This document shows, piece after piece, positions 6,326 to 13,932 of a DNA stretch of 23,295 nucleotides. The translations under genes and the position numbers were made by a program. Below the pieces are notes generated by a model. The model saw only the letters and a list, made by a program, of their open reading frames with translations, ran no database searches and was not told the DNA's origin. The DNA is from an uncultured Acetatifactor sp. (lineage in GTDB: Bacteria; Bacillota; Clostridia; Lachnospirales; Lachnospiraceae), in the NCBI GenBank assembly GCA_910585805.1, contig CAJUFB010000053.1, positions 3,247 to 26,541 of the forward strand, read 5' to 3'. The stretch's first letter is position 1, and each line of letters starts with the position of its first letter.

Positions 6326-8395
6326 ATGACAAAGAAACAGAAAAAAGTACTATATCGGATCATTGCGGCAGCCGTGCTGATGGCTGCGCTTGCGTTTGCG
6401 CCGGTGGAGGGATATGCGAAATTTGTCCTGTATCTGATCCCCTATCTCATTATCGGCTACGATATCCTGCGGAAGGCGGCGCTGGGTATTCTGCACGGGG
6501 AGGTTTTTGACGAAAATTTTCTGATGGCGGTTGCCACCGTCGGAGCCATGCTGTTGGGCGTATACAACGAAGCCAACGGCATGGAAGGAGAATTTGCCGA
6601 GGGCGTGGCGGTTATGCTGTTCTATCAGATCGGTGAGCTGTTCCAGGCAGTGGCGGTGGGTAAGAGCCGCCGGAACATCAGCGCGCTGATGGATATCCGC
6701 CCGGACTATGCCAATATCGAGGATGCGGACGGCAATGTGGAACAGGTGGACCCGGATGACGTGGAACCTGGGACAGTTATTCTGGTGCAGCCCGGGGAGA
6801 AGATTCCCATAGACGGCGTGGTGACGGAAGGAAATTCCACTCTGAATACCAGCGCCCTCACCGGGGAAAGCGTGCCCAGGGAAGTGGGCGTGGGAGAAGA
6901 GGTTATCAGCGGCTGCGTGAATATTTCAGGTCTCCTGCGGATTCGGACTACGAGAGAGTTCGGAGAGTCCACCGTGTCAAAAATCCTGGATCTGGTGGAG
7001 AATTCCAGCATGAAGAAGGCGCGGACGGAGAATTTTATCACCAGGTTTGCCAGGTATTATACGCCGGCGGTGTGCTACAGCGCTCTGGCGCTGGCCATCA
7101 TTCCTTCTGTGGTGAATCTGCTGACGGGCAGTCCGGCAGGGTGGAGCACCTGGGTCATCAGGGCGTTGACTTTCCTGGTCATCAGCTGCCCCTGCGCGTT
7201 GGTGATATCCATTCCGCTGAGCTTTTTCGGGGGCATCGGAGGGGCGTCAGCCTGCGGCATTTTGGTGAAGGGATCCAATTACCTGGAGGCGCTGGCCCAG
7301 ACAAAATATGTTGTGTTTGACAAAACAGGGACACTGACAAAAGGCGTGTTTCAGGTGACAGAGGTCTATGCTTCCCCTGAATTTGCGCACACGGTTCAAA
7401 GCATTTGCCAACAGGAAGGTATATCGAGTGAGCGCCTCTGCAATATAGAAGAAAAGGCGGGAACAAGGCTTGATAAAGCGACAGCGTCTGACCGGAGCAC
7501 GGAAGGGAAGACAGGCAGAGGGCAGCGTGAAGAAACGGATTCCCGGGAACAAACTGCGCGGGAGGCCCTGTTGGAGCTTGCCGCCTATGCGGAAAGCTAT
7601 TCCAATCACCCCATCAGCAGGAGCCTGAAGGAAGCGTATGGTCAGGAAATCGATAAGGCAAAGGTCAGCGGCGTGGAGGAGATCGGAGGCCACGGAGTCA
7701 CCGCGCTGGTCAATCAACAGCATGTGGCAGCCGGGAACTTCAGACTGATGGACAGCCTGGGAATTGCCTGTGAAAAAAATGTGGGAGCGGGAACGGTGAT
7801 CCACATTGCCGTGGATGGGAATTATGCAGGATATATCCTGATCTCCGATGTGGTAAAGGAGCAGTCGGCTGAAGCCATCGCGGCATTGAAGGCAGCAGGT
7901 GTCAAAAAGACGGTCATGCTGACCGGAGACAGCAGGAAGGCGGCGGAGCATGTGGCAGAGCAGCTGCATGTGGACGCTTTCAGGAGCGAGCTGCTGCCTG
8001 TGGATAAAGTGAACGCAGTGGAGGAACTGCTGGCGCAGAAAGGCAGCAGGGAGAAGCTGGCTTTTGTGGGGGACGGCATCAATGACGCCCCTGTGCTTTC
8101 CCGGGCGGACATCGGCGTGGCCATGGGAGCTCTTGGCTCGGACGCGGCCATCGAGGCGGCGGACATCGTGCTGATGGACGACAATCCCATGAAGCTGGCG
8201 CTTGCCATGAGGATCTCCAGGAAGTGTCTGCGGATCGTCTATGAAAATATTGTATTTGCCCTTACAGTCAAGGCGATCTGCCTGGTGCTGGGCGCTTTCG
8301 GCATCGCGAACATGTGGATTGCCATATTTGCGGATGTCGGGGTCATGGTGCTGGCTGTGCTGAATGCTGTCCGCTGTCTGAAAGTGAGGGCATAA
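6326..8395 (+). CDS. Zn/Cd/Co-transporting P1B-type ATPase (CadA/ZntA family) lacking an HMA domain
   Basis: A 689-residue heavy-metal efflux pump of the inner membrane; ATG 6326 follows AGAAGGTGG. Motifs: ALTGESVP (177-184, actuator), SCPCALV (287-293, metal-binding CPC of transmembrane helix 6), DKTGTLT (332-338, phosphorylated Asp332), NHP (427-429), TGDS and GDGINDAP (582-589). The last membrane helices carry a Lys (TVKAICLV) and FADVGVMVL, as in Zn/Cd-type (P1B-2) pumps rather than Cu pumps. The N-terminus begins directly with membrane helices; the HMA domain is the separate protein upstream. A hydrophilic, low-complexity stretch of about 55-60 residues (352-410) is inserted between the phosphorylation loop and the nucleotide-binding domain. 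The promoter is that at 5909. Confidence 0.95.
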   Translation: MTKKQKKVLYRIIAAAVLMAALAFAPVEGYAKFVLYLIPYLIIGYDILRKAALGILHGEVFDENFLMAVATVGAMLLGVYNEANGMEGEFAEGVAVMLFYQIGELFQAVAVGKSRRNISALMDIRPDYANIEDADGNVEQVDPDDVEPGTVILVQPGEKIPIDGVVTEGNSTLNTSALTGESVPREVGVGEEVISGCVNISGLLRIRTTREFGESTVSKILDLVENSSMKKARTENFITRFARYYTPAVCYSALALAIIPSVVNLLTGSPAGWSTWVIRALTFLVISCPCALVISIPLSFFGGIGGASACGILVKGSNYLEALAQTKYVVFDKTGTLTKGVFQVTEVYASPEFAHTVQSICQQEGISSERLCNIEEKAGTRLDKATASDRSTEGKTGRGQREETDSREQTAREALLELAAYAESYSNHPISRSLKEAYGQEIDKAKVSGVEEIGGHGVTALVNQQHVAAGNFRLMDSLGIACEKNVGAGTVIHIAVDGNYAGYILISDVVKEQSAEAIAALKAAGVKKTVMLTGDSRKAAEHVAEQLHVDAFRSELLPVDKVNAVEELLAQKGSREKLAFVGDGINDAPVLSRADIGVAMGALGSDAAIEAADIVLMDDNPMKLALAMRISRKCLRIVYENIVFALTVKAICLVLGAFGIANMWIAIFADVGVMVLAVLNAVRCLKVRA

Positions 8396-8410
8396 GCGTG
8401 CTGCGCTTAT
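8392..8410 (+). other. Short hairpin over the ATPase stop codon
   Basis: ATAAGCG (8392-8398, including the TAA stop) pairs with CGCTTAT (8404-8410) around a five-base loop. No T run follows, so it is at best a weak terminator or an RNA-end stabiliser. Confidence 0.4.
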
Positions 8411-8490
8411 AGGCATTAGTAAAAGTCAGTCTTGTGCATATTGTGAAAAAGGCTTATAATTTTCTAAGCTTATTCTATATCCGGCATGAG

Positions 8491-8637
8491 GGAGTGCCTG
8501 CGGATAACTGCTGCAGATTTACAGCGATCAGTATTGCGCCAAAGCGGCGATCGGCAGCCGGCCTGAGAGGGCGGACGGCCACATTGGGACTGAGACACCG
8601 AAACAGATCGCAGCAGTTGTTTTCCCGCAATTCATTA
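8491..8637 (+). mobile_element. Inverted-repeat element copy B (MITE-like), with a foreign loop
   Basis: The left end (8491-8520, GGAGTGCCTGCGGATAACTG...) is matched by the inverse of the right end (8604-8637, ...CAGTTGTTTTCCCGCAATTC). Both ends resemble those of copy A at 16213-16315. The inner flanks also match copy A: CAGCGATCAGTATTG corresponds to CAGCAATTTTTATTG, and CAGATCGCAGCAGTTG to CAAATTGCAGCGGTTA. The centre has been replaced by the 16S-like segment at 8541-8598. It lies in the 419-base gap between the ATPase and the ZIP gene, where no other feature except the hairpin at 8392 is seen. No transposase is encoded. Confidence 0.65.
8541..8598 (+). pseudogene. Fragment resembling 16S rRNA (around helix 12)
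   Basis: Bases 8541-8598 read like the conserved stretch of bacterial 16S rRNA corresponding roughly to E. coli positions 265-330. The diagnostic parts are GCCGGCCTGAGAGGG (8557-8571) and ACGGCCACATTGGGACTGAG (8574-8593), followed by ACAC. The expected continuation after GAGACAC (GGCCCAAACTCC) is missing, and the sequence returns to element B. It is far too short to be functional. The identification is from memory of the conserved rRNA sequence. Confidence 0.7.
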
Positions 8638-8814
8638 GTATTTTATACATGCGTAACCACATACTATTATTCAGGGCGGAGAAAGGTACAGTGAACGGGC
8701 TTTTTCCTGAAGAAGCTGTATCGGCTATTTTCAATAATTCGTATGTGTGCTGCGGGGAAAGGCGGTCTGCTGACGCGGTTTCCTGCCTGACCCGGCGGAC
8801 GGATGGGAGCGGAT

Positions 8815-9600
8815 ATGGAAGAAGTTTCAATTGTAATGATCCCCTTTCTGGGTACAGCCATGGGCGCGGCTATGGTGTTTTTTCTGAAAACGAAGATGGA
8901 TCCGAGGCTGGAGCGGGTGATGCTGGGGTTTGCTTCCGGTGTCATGATGGCGGCATCGGTGTGGTCTCTTTTGATCCCGGCCATAGAGATGGCGGAGGAG
9001 CAGGGACAGATTACCTGGCTGCCGGCGGCCCTGGGTTTCCTGCTGGGAGTGGGGTTTCTGCTGCTGTTGAGCAGGCTGATCCCGCTGGCCGGCATTGCAT
9101 TCCCGGCAAAAGGCGCCTCGGAAAGTGAAATAACAGATGACAGCCATGGGGTGATCATGCTGGTCCTGGCAGTGGCGCTTCACAATCTGCCGGAGGGGAT
9201 GGCTGTAGGAGTGGCGATTGCGGGAGCCATGACGGAAAATACAGGCATGACCATGGCAGGAGCCATGATGCTCTCGGCAGGCATTGCGATCCAGAACCTG
9301 CCGGAAGGGGCGATCATATCCATGCCCCTGCGCAGTGTGGGGGTTACCCGGCCAAGGGCATTCTGGTACGGTGTGCTGTCGGGAGTGGTGGAACCGGCAG
9401 GCGCCTTTGTCACCATTCTCCTGGCGGAACAGGTAGTTCCCATTTTACCTTATCTTCTGGCATTTGCGGCAGGGGCGATGCTCTATGTGGTGGCGGATGA
9501 ACTGATTCCGGAAGCATGCGCCGGAGGGAGCGGGAAGATCGGTACCATCGGAATGGCTGCCGGGTTTGTGCTGATGATGGTTTTGGACGTGGCGGTGTAA
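8815..9600 (+). CDS. ZIP-family metal transporter (GufA-like)
   Basis: A 261-residue membrane protein with about eight hydrophobic helices. ATG 8815 has GGGAG five bases before it; ATG 8803 in the same frame has no purine-rich site. The ZIP signature is clear: HNLPEG (123-128) in helix 4 and QNLPEG (160-165) in helix 5 form the binuclear metal site, and VADELIPEA near the end is typical of the GufA/ZupT branch. ZIP proteins bring Zn2+ or other divalent metals into the cytosol. Lying after a Zn/Cd exporter, it completes an import-export group, although it is 419 bases away behind a repeat element and may have its own promoter. No convincing promoter was found. Confidence 0.93.
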   Translation: MEEVSIVMIPFLGTAMGAAMVFFLKTKMDPRLERVMLGFASGVMMAASVWSLLIPAIEMAEEQGQITWLPAALGFLLGVGFLLLLSRLIPLAGIAFPAKGASESEITDDSHGVIMLVLAVALHNLPEGMAVGVAIAGAMTENTGMTMAGAMMLSAGIAIQNLPEGAIISMPLRSVGVTRPRAFWYGVLSGVVEPAGAFVTILLAEQVVPILPYLLAFAAGAMLYVVADELIPEACAGGSGKIGTIGMAAGFVLMMVLDVAV

Positions 9601-9675
9601 GGAAGGACAGTTTTCGGGCCGGCCATGGCAATGAAAAGCCGGATATCAAGTTATGAAAATACGGAGGAAAAAGAG

Positions 9676-10410
9676 ATGCGTCTGTTGATCATTAGACATG
9701 GGGATCCGGATTATGAGAAGGACTCCCTGACAGAAAAGGGCTGGCGGGAGGCGGCGCTGCTGGCCGACAGGATCGCCAGGCTGGACGTGGCGGCATTTTA
9801 TGTCTCTCCCCTGGGACGGGCAAAGGATACGGCATCGCTGACATTAAAGAAAATGAACCGGGAGGCTGTCATCTGTGACTGGCTGAAGGAATTCTGGCCC
9901 CTGATCAACCGCCCGGATGCCATTGGCGTGAGGAAGACATTGGCCTGGGACTGGCTGCCTGAGGACTGGACCAAAAAGGAAGCCTATTTTCTGCGGGACG
10001 GATGGGCGGATACGGAAGTCATGCGTGAGGGCGGAGTAAAAGAAGAATACGAAACGGTTATACGGAATTTTGACGCGGTACTGGCAGACCATGGATATGT
10101 CAGAGAGGGCGAGTACTACAAGGTGGAGAGATCCAACAGGGACACCATTGTATTTTTCTGTCACTTCGGGCTGGAATGTGTGCTGCTGAGCCGGCTGATG
10201 AATGTGTCGCCCATGGTGCTGTGGCATCATACCTGCGCGGCGCCTGCATCTGTGACCACGGTAGTCACGGAAGAGCGCAGAGAAGGGAAAGCATCCTTCC
10301 GGATGGGAGCCTTTGGGGATATCTCCCATTTTTATGCGGCCGGAGAGGAGCCGTCCTTTTCCGCCAGGTTTTGCGAGACCTTTGACAGCGCGGACGAGAG
10401 GCATGACTGA
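9676..10410 (+). CDS. Histidine phosphatase (phosphoglycerate mutase-like) superfamily protein
   Basis: A 244-residue cytosolic phosphatase-fold protein. ATG 9676 is preferred because GGAGG (9663-9667) precedes it; the earlier ATG at 9625 has none. LIIRHGDPDYEKDSLTEKGWREA holds the catalytic RHG (7-9), SPLGRAKDTA the phosphate-binding Arg, and FFCHFGLE the second catalytic His. A mid-protein insertion (about 75-150: WPLINRPDAIGVRKTLAWDW onward) is longer than in the simplest members. Substrates of this superfamily range widely, from sugar phosphates to nucleotides, and cannot be predicted here. It is 75 bases after the ZIP gene and may share its transcript. Its stop is only 10 bases from that of the convergent kinase gene. 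Confidence 0.88.
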   Translation: MRLLIIRHGDPDYEKDSLTEKGWREAALLADRIARLDVAAFYVSPLGRAKDTASLTLKKMNREAVICDWLKEFWPLINRPDAIGVRKTLAWDWLPEDWTKKEAYFLRDGWADTEVMREGGVKEEYETVIRNFDAVLADHGYVREGEYYKVERSNRDTIVFFCHFGLECVLLSRLMNVSPMVLWHHTCAAPASVTTVVTEERREGKASFRMGAFGDISHFYAAGEEPSFSARFCETFDSADERHD

Positions 10411-10420
10411 GCGGTTGGAG

Positions 10421-12103
10421 TTAAGAATGAGCGAAGGTATCCCTTTCCTGTCCGGGAAAACGCAATGTGATCTCGGTTCCTTCGCCCGTGCTGCTGATTA
10501 CTTTGGTCTGTGCATTGTGTATCCTGGCAGCATGCTTCACGATGGAAAGCCCCAGCCCTGTGCCGCCTGCTTCTTTTGAGTGGCTTTTGTCAACCCGGTA
10601 GAACCGTTCAAAAATGCGTTCCTGGTGCTCCGGCGCGATTCCGATACCGGTGTCTTTCACAGAAAGAATGACATCGGTATTTTCGTTTCGTATAGCAATG
10701 AATACGTTTCCGTTTTCACGATTATACTTTATGGCATTGTCGCAGAGATTATAGATAATACTGTACAGAAGCTGGCTGTTCCCCGTCAGGATGGCAGGAG
10801 TGCCGGATAACTCCAGGGTGACATGGGCTGTCTTTGCCTCCGGTTCCAGGCTCCTGACAGCCTTTTCTGCCAGCGCGTACAGATCCGTGGCTTCTTTTGG
10901 CATGTCCTTTGCACCCTCGTCGAGATGGGACAGGCTGATGATATCTTCTACAAGCCGTATCATGCGCTGTGCCTCGTCATAGATCTTTCCGGCGAAAGGG
11001 ATCTGGTCTTCCCTTTTGACCATATCGTTTTTCAGAAGCTCCGCGTAGCCGGAGATCGAGTGCAGTGGCGTCTTCAGTTCATGAGACACATTGGCGGTGA
11101 ATTCCCGGCGTATCTGCTCAGCCTTTTCCTTTTCCGTTACAGTAAAGAAGAACAGCGCGGCGCCCCGGACGGCATTTCCGGAGAGAATGGGGCTGGCGTC
11201 TATCTGATATCGTTCGTCGCGGACACTGATCACCTGTTCTCCGGACCGGCCATTCAGGGCCTCTGACAGGATTTCCTGCAGGTCAGGGTTGCTGTTCAGG
11301 GACAGCATATGGCGGCCGCCGCAGTCCGGCGGCGCGTCCAGGAGCTGTCTTGCCGCAGGGTTGATACTGATGATCTCTCCCCGGTGGTTCAGGAGGACCA
11401 TGCCCTCGTTCATGCATCCTATGATCGTGTTCAGCTCGTTTTCCTTCTGCAGAAGCGCCGATTTCTGCAGGCGCAGTTGTTTCTGCTGGCTGTCAATGCG
11501 CTTTAGGAGAGGAGAAAGCTCGTCATAGCCCTCATTGGAAAGGGGATCATCCAGGTCTATCTCGTTCAGGGGCTTTACCACTTTTTTGGAGACCCGGACA
11601 GCCAGTGTTACAGAGAGGACCAGGGCGATGGCAAAGATCATGCAGATGGGCTGCGTCATGCCAAACAGGAGCGTCAGGATGGAATTCTGGGAGATGGAAA
11701 GCCGCAGGACCGAGCCGTCCTCCAGGGTCAGGGCGGAATACAGAGAGCGTTCCATCAGGGTGGCAGAGTACCTTCTGCTTTCGCCGTATCCGGCGGTCAG
11801 GGCTTCCGTTACTTCCTTTCGCGCCAGGTGATTTTCCATATCCGCGGTGTCCGATTCGCTGTCATACAGAACAGTGCCGTTTCCGTCTATCCATGTAATA
11901 CGGTAATCCGCTATTTTCAGACCGGAAAAATAATCAATCCCCTCATTGGCGACACCCTGGGCGGCAAGCTCTGTCTGCATGTGAAGCTGGGATTGCTGTA
12001 TATCGGAAAAATATTCGTACAGCACGCCCAGTACCAGGGCCACGGAGGCGGCAAACATGGTGATCGCCACAAGGCAGATGGAACGGAAAATACGTTTTGT
12101 CAT
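10421..12103 (-). CDS. Sensor histidine kinase (PhoR-like, with PAS domain)
   Basis: A 560-residue membrane kinase; ATG 12103 follows GGAGGAC. Seen in order: transmembrane helix 1 (about 10-31), an extracytoplasmic sensor of about 110 residues, transmembrane helix 2 (about 143-169), a HAMP-like linker (170-215), a PAS domain (224-325, with IIGCMNEGMVLLNHRGEII), HisKA (FTANVSHELKTPL, phosphorylated His341), and the ATPase domain with an N box (NLCDNAIKYNREN), G1 (DTGIGIAPEHQERIFERFYR) and G2 (GGTGLGLSIVK). This is the PhoR/WalK-type layout. The start overlaps the regulator's stop by four bases, so the two are translationally coupled. No phosphate-uptake genes are near, so the signal is unknown. 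Confidence 0.95.
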   Translation of the reverse strand: MTKRIFRSICLVAITMFAASVALVLGVLYEYFSDIQQSQLHMQTELAAQGVANEGIDYFSGLKIADYRITWIDGNGTVLYDSESDTADMENHLARKEVTEALTAGYGESRRYSATLMERSLYSALTLEDGSVLRLSISQNSILTLLFGMTQPICMIFAIALVLSVTLAVRVSKKVVKPLNEIDLDDPLSNEGYDELSPLLKRIDSQQKQLRLQKSALLQKENELNTIIGCMNEGMVLLNHRGEIISINPAARQLLDAPPDCGGRHMLSLNSNPDLQEILSEALNGRSGEQVISVRDERYQIDASPILSGNAVRGAALFFFTVTEKEKAEQIRREFTANVSHELKTPLHSISGYAELLKNDMVKREDQIPFAGKIYDEAQRMIRLVEDIISLSHLDEGAKDMPKEATDLYALAEKAVRSLEPEAKTAHVTLELSGTPAILTGNSQLLYSIIYNLCDNAIKYNRENGNVFIAIRNENTDVILSVKDTGIGIAPEHQERIFERFYRVDKSHSKEAGGTGLGLSIVKHAARIHNAQTKVISSTGEGTEITLRFPGQERDTFAHS

Positions 12104-12774
12104 ATTCTGTCCTCCATTCGATAACCTACACCCCGCACCGTTTCAATGTAATCGCCGCATTCTCCCAGCTTGGTGCGGAGAGTGCCGATATGGACATCCA
12201 CTGTCCGTGTCTCACCTGTGAAATCCATTCCCCACACAATCTCCAGCAGCCTGTCGCGGGTATAGACACGTCCGGGATTTTCCATGAAGGTGCGGAGCAG
12301 TTTATACTCTTTTAAGGTCAGCTGAATACGGTTTTCTCCTGCGAATACGGTGTAGGTGGATGGATTCAGCTCCAGGCGGCCGATGCGCAGGAGCGGATCC
12401 GTATCCCTTGGAGCGGTACGGCGCAGCACCGCCCGGATGCGGGATACCATTTCCATCATGCCGAAGGGCTTTGCCAGATAATCGTCCGCGCCCAGATCCA
12501 GGCCCATTACTTTGTCGTATTCCGTTCCTTTGGCGGTAGCCATAATGACGGGAATGTCCGCTGTGGACGGCTGATGCCGGAGCTTTTTTAAGACAGAGAT
12601 GCCGTCTTCCCCTGGGAGCATGATGTCCAGCATGATCAGCTGCGGTGTCTCTGTCTGCAGGGCATCCAGCAGGCCGGCGCCGTCGGGAAAGCCCTCCGCC
12701 TCGAAGCCTGCGGAATGCAGGGTATATATCATTAAGTCACGGATGGAATCGTCGTCTTCCACACAGAAGATCAT
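12100..12774 (-). CDS. OmpR/PhoB-family response regulator
   Basis: A 224-residue two-component regulator. ATG 12774 is chosen because AAAGGAG lies nine bases upstream on the minus strand; the longer reading from 12810 lacks a site. The receiver domain (1-115) has acidic residues VEDDD, phospho-acceptor Asp50 in LIMLDIMLPGEDG, the Thr of MATAKG and the Lys of DDYLAKPF. The C-terminal winged helix (about 130-224) has LTLKEYKLLRTFMENPGRV and TVDVHIGTLRTKLG, and ends with the typical VRGVGYRM. It is the first gene of the pair and overlaps the kinase by ATGA. The name PhoP/PhoB is a family likeness only; no target site was found. Confidence 0.95.
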   Translation of the reverse strand: MIFCVEDDDSIRDLMIYTLHSAGFEAEGFPDGAGLLDALQTETPQLIMLDIMLPGEDGISVLKKLRHQPSTADIPVIMATAKGTEYDKVMGLDLGADDYLAKPFGMMEMVSRIRAVLRRTAPRDTDPLLRIGRLELNPSTYTVFAGENRIQLTLKEYKLLRTFMENPGRVYTRDRLLEIVWGMDFTGETRTVDVHIGTLRTKLGECGDYIETVRGVGYRMEDRI

Positions 12775-12810
12775 ATGTGTATGCTCCTTTCGTTTTTTGG
12801 TTTTCTGCAT

Positions 12811-13122
12811 GCGGCCTGGCGGCTTTTTGTCAGAATGCGGCAGTCCTGTATTGTCTCTCGGGAAAAGTACCCGAAAACAGGCTCCTATATCATCCTAATC
12901 TATCACATTTTTTGCCGTCTGCATATCTTTTTTTACAAAGGCGCTGCAGGGCTTTTTCGCCTGCTGTTGTCTGCCTGCCATGGCGTGGGCCTCACGATAA
13001 CCGAAACAGCCGGAAAGGCCGGAGATCTGTTCCTGTTTTCGGAAAGATATGGAATGAATATAGATCCGGCAATGGGGGAATCCTCGTTTTATAATTACTT
13101 CACAGAGTTTTTATAAAAATTA
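12811..13122. other. Divergent intergenic region
   Basis: This stretch of about 310 bases separates the minus-strand regulator from the plus-strand heat-shock gene. A small hairpin TCGGG/CCCGA lies at 12858-12874. The regulator's promoter must be here, but no convincing -35/-10 pair was found on the minus strand. An open plus-strand frame crosses it (12775-13116) without a ribosome site or recognisable domain; it is not called. Confidence 0.4.
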
Positions 13123-13149
13123 TTAGCACTTCCTCTTGACGAGTGCTAA
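13123..13149 (+). promoter_or_regulatory. CIRCE operator (HrcA binding site)
   Basis: TTAGCACTT (13123-13131), nine bases, then GAGTGCTAA (13141-13149). This matches the CIRCE consensus TTAGCACTC-N9-GAGTGCTAA except for one base in the left arm. It overlaps the -35 box of the hsp20 promoter, so HrcA should repress the gene at normal temperature. Confidence 0.93.
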
Positions 13150-13164
13150 ATTGTGTGTTATATT
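13136..13164 (+). promoter_or_regulatory. SigA-type promoter of hsp20
   Basis: TTGACG (13136-13141) lies within CIRCE, and TATATT (13159-13164) is 17 bases downstream. The predicted start is near 13171, leaving a leader of about 134 bases. Confidence 0.82.
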
Positions 13165-13170
13165 ACATCT

Positions 13171-13304
13171 AGAACAAAGGAACAGGCAAGGCACAATTCC
13201 CAGAGCGAAAAGTGCAATCGTCTCTCCGAGTTCGGGAAAGCGACACTTCGGGCTGTTCCGACAGTGCTGAAATAGATTTCAGAGAATGAAAGGAGATAAA
13301 GATT
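13171..13304 (+). other. Long 5' leader of hsp20
   Basis: The predicted leader is unusually long. TTTCA...TGAAA can form a small hairpin just before the ribosome site, and TCTCC (13223-13227) could pair with GGAGA of the site (13292-13296). Either could hide the ribosome site at low temperature as RNA thermometers of small heat-shock genes do, but the pairing is short and the idea is weak without folding. Confidence 0.3.
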
Positions 13305-13757
13305 ATGTTGATGCCCAGTATTTTCAGAGAGGATTTATTTGACAATTTTATGGAGGATTTCGCATTTCCGTCATTCAACAACGTTGACAGGACACTATAT
13401 GGAAAGAATGCGAAGAACCTGATGAAGACCGACGTAAAGGAAACCGAAGGCGAGTATGTGGTAGACATTGACCTGCCCGGCTTCAAGAAGGACGAGATCC
13501 GGATGCAGCTGACGAACGGCAACCTGACTGTCACCGCGGCCAAGGGGCTGGACAAGGAGGAGAAGAATGAGGACGGCAAATATATCAGGCGCGAGCGCTA
13601 TGCAGGAAGCATGAGCCGCAGCTTCTACGTAGGTGAGCATGTGAAAGAAGAGGATATCCACCCGAAATATGAGAACGGAATCCTGACTTTCCATCTGCCG
13701 AAGGAGGAGAAGAAGGCTGTGGAACAGAAAGCGCATTATATTTCCATTGAGGGATGA
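13305..13757 (+). CDS. Hsp20/alpha-crystallin small heat-shock protein
   Basis: A 150-residue ATP-independent holdase chaperone that forms oligomers and keeps unfolding proteins soluble. ATG 13305 follows AAAGGAG. The N-terminal arm (1-40) has the common FREDLFDNFMEDF pattern. The alpha-crystallin domain (about 42-140) contains DVKETEGEYVVDIDLPGFKK, the FYVGEHVKEEDI segment and the conserved GILTFHLPK near its end. Its size is normal. It is controlled by CIRCE at 13123-13149, which implies a HrcA repressor elsewhere in the genome. A terminator follows at 13779, then a DnaJ-type gene 175 bases downstream. Confidence 0.95.
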   Translation: MLMPSIFREDLFDNFMEDFAFPSFNNVDRTLYGKNAKNLMKTDVKETEGEYVVDIDLPGFKKDEIRMQLTNGNLTVTAAKGLDKEEKNEDGKYIRRERYAGSMSRSFYVGEHVKEEDIHPKYENGILTFHLPKEEKKAVEQKAHYISIEG

Positions 13758-13778
13758 TGCCTTACGGCATGACAAACG

Positions 13779-13812
13779 ATACCCTGCAGGCGAATCCCTG
13801 CGGGGTATTTTT
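13779..13812 (+). terminator. Rho-independent terminator after hsp20
   Basis: ATACCCTGCAGG (13779-13790) pairs with CCTGCGGGGTAT (13797-13808) over 12 positions with one G-U pair, followed by TTTTT. Readthrough would be needed for the DnaJ-type gene to share the hsp20 promoter. Confidence 0.85.
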
Positions 13813-13815
13813 CTT

Positions 13816-13846
13816 AGGTATTGTCGGAAAATAACTGATACAACTT
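13816..13846 (+). repeat. Single end of the inverted-repeat element family (E)
   Basis: AGGTATTGTCGGAAAATAAC and the following CTGATACAACTT match the terminal repeat of copy A read inward from its right end (AGGAATTGTCGGAAAATAAC, then CGCTGCAATTT). It begins four bases after the hsp20 terminator. No matching opposite end was found before the DnaJ-type gene, so this may be a decayed copy. Confidence 0.5.
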
Positions 13847-13932
13847 CTTGAGCGTTTCTTTGCGGCTTCAGATGCTCTGGCATGCATTGGTGCCGGAGAG
13901 ATATCTGCACAACTGGAATGGGAGGCATTATT

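Noticed and set aside
7247..8416. 389-residue minus-strand frame opposite the ATPase
   Set aside because: It is antisense to a clearly coding gene with all P-type ATPase motifs and shows no domain of its own.
8649..9128. 159-residue plus-strand frame upstream of and overlapping the ZIP gene
   Set aside because: It has a Gly-rich, shadow-like composition and overlaps a clear ZIP gene in another frame.
12775..13116. 113-residue plus-strand frame in the divergent intergenic region
   Set aside because: Its second half looks slightly protein-like, but there is no ribosome site or family likeness, and it begins inside the regulator's leader.
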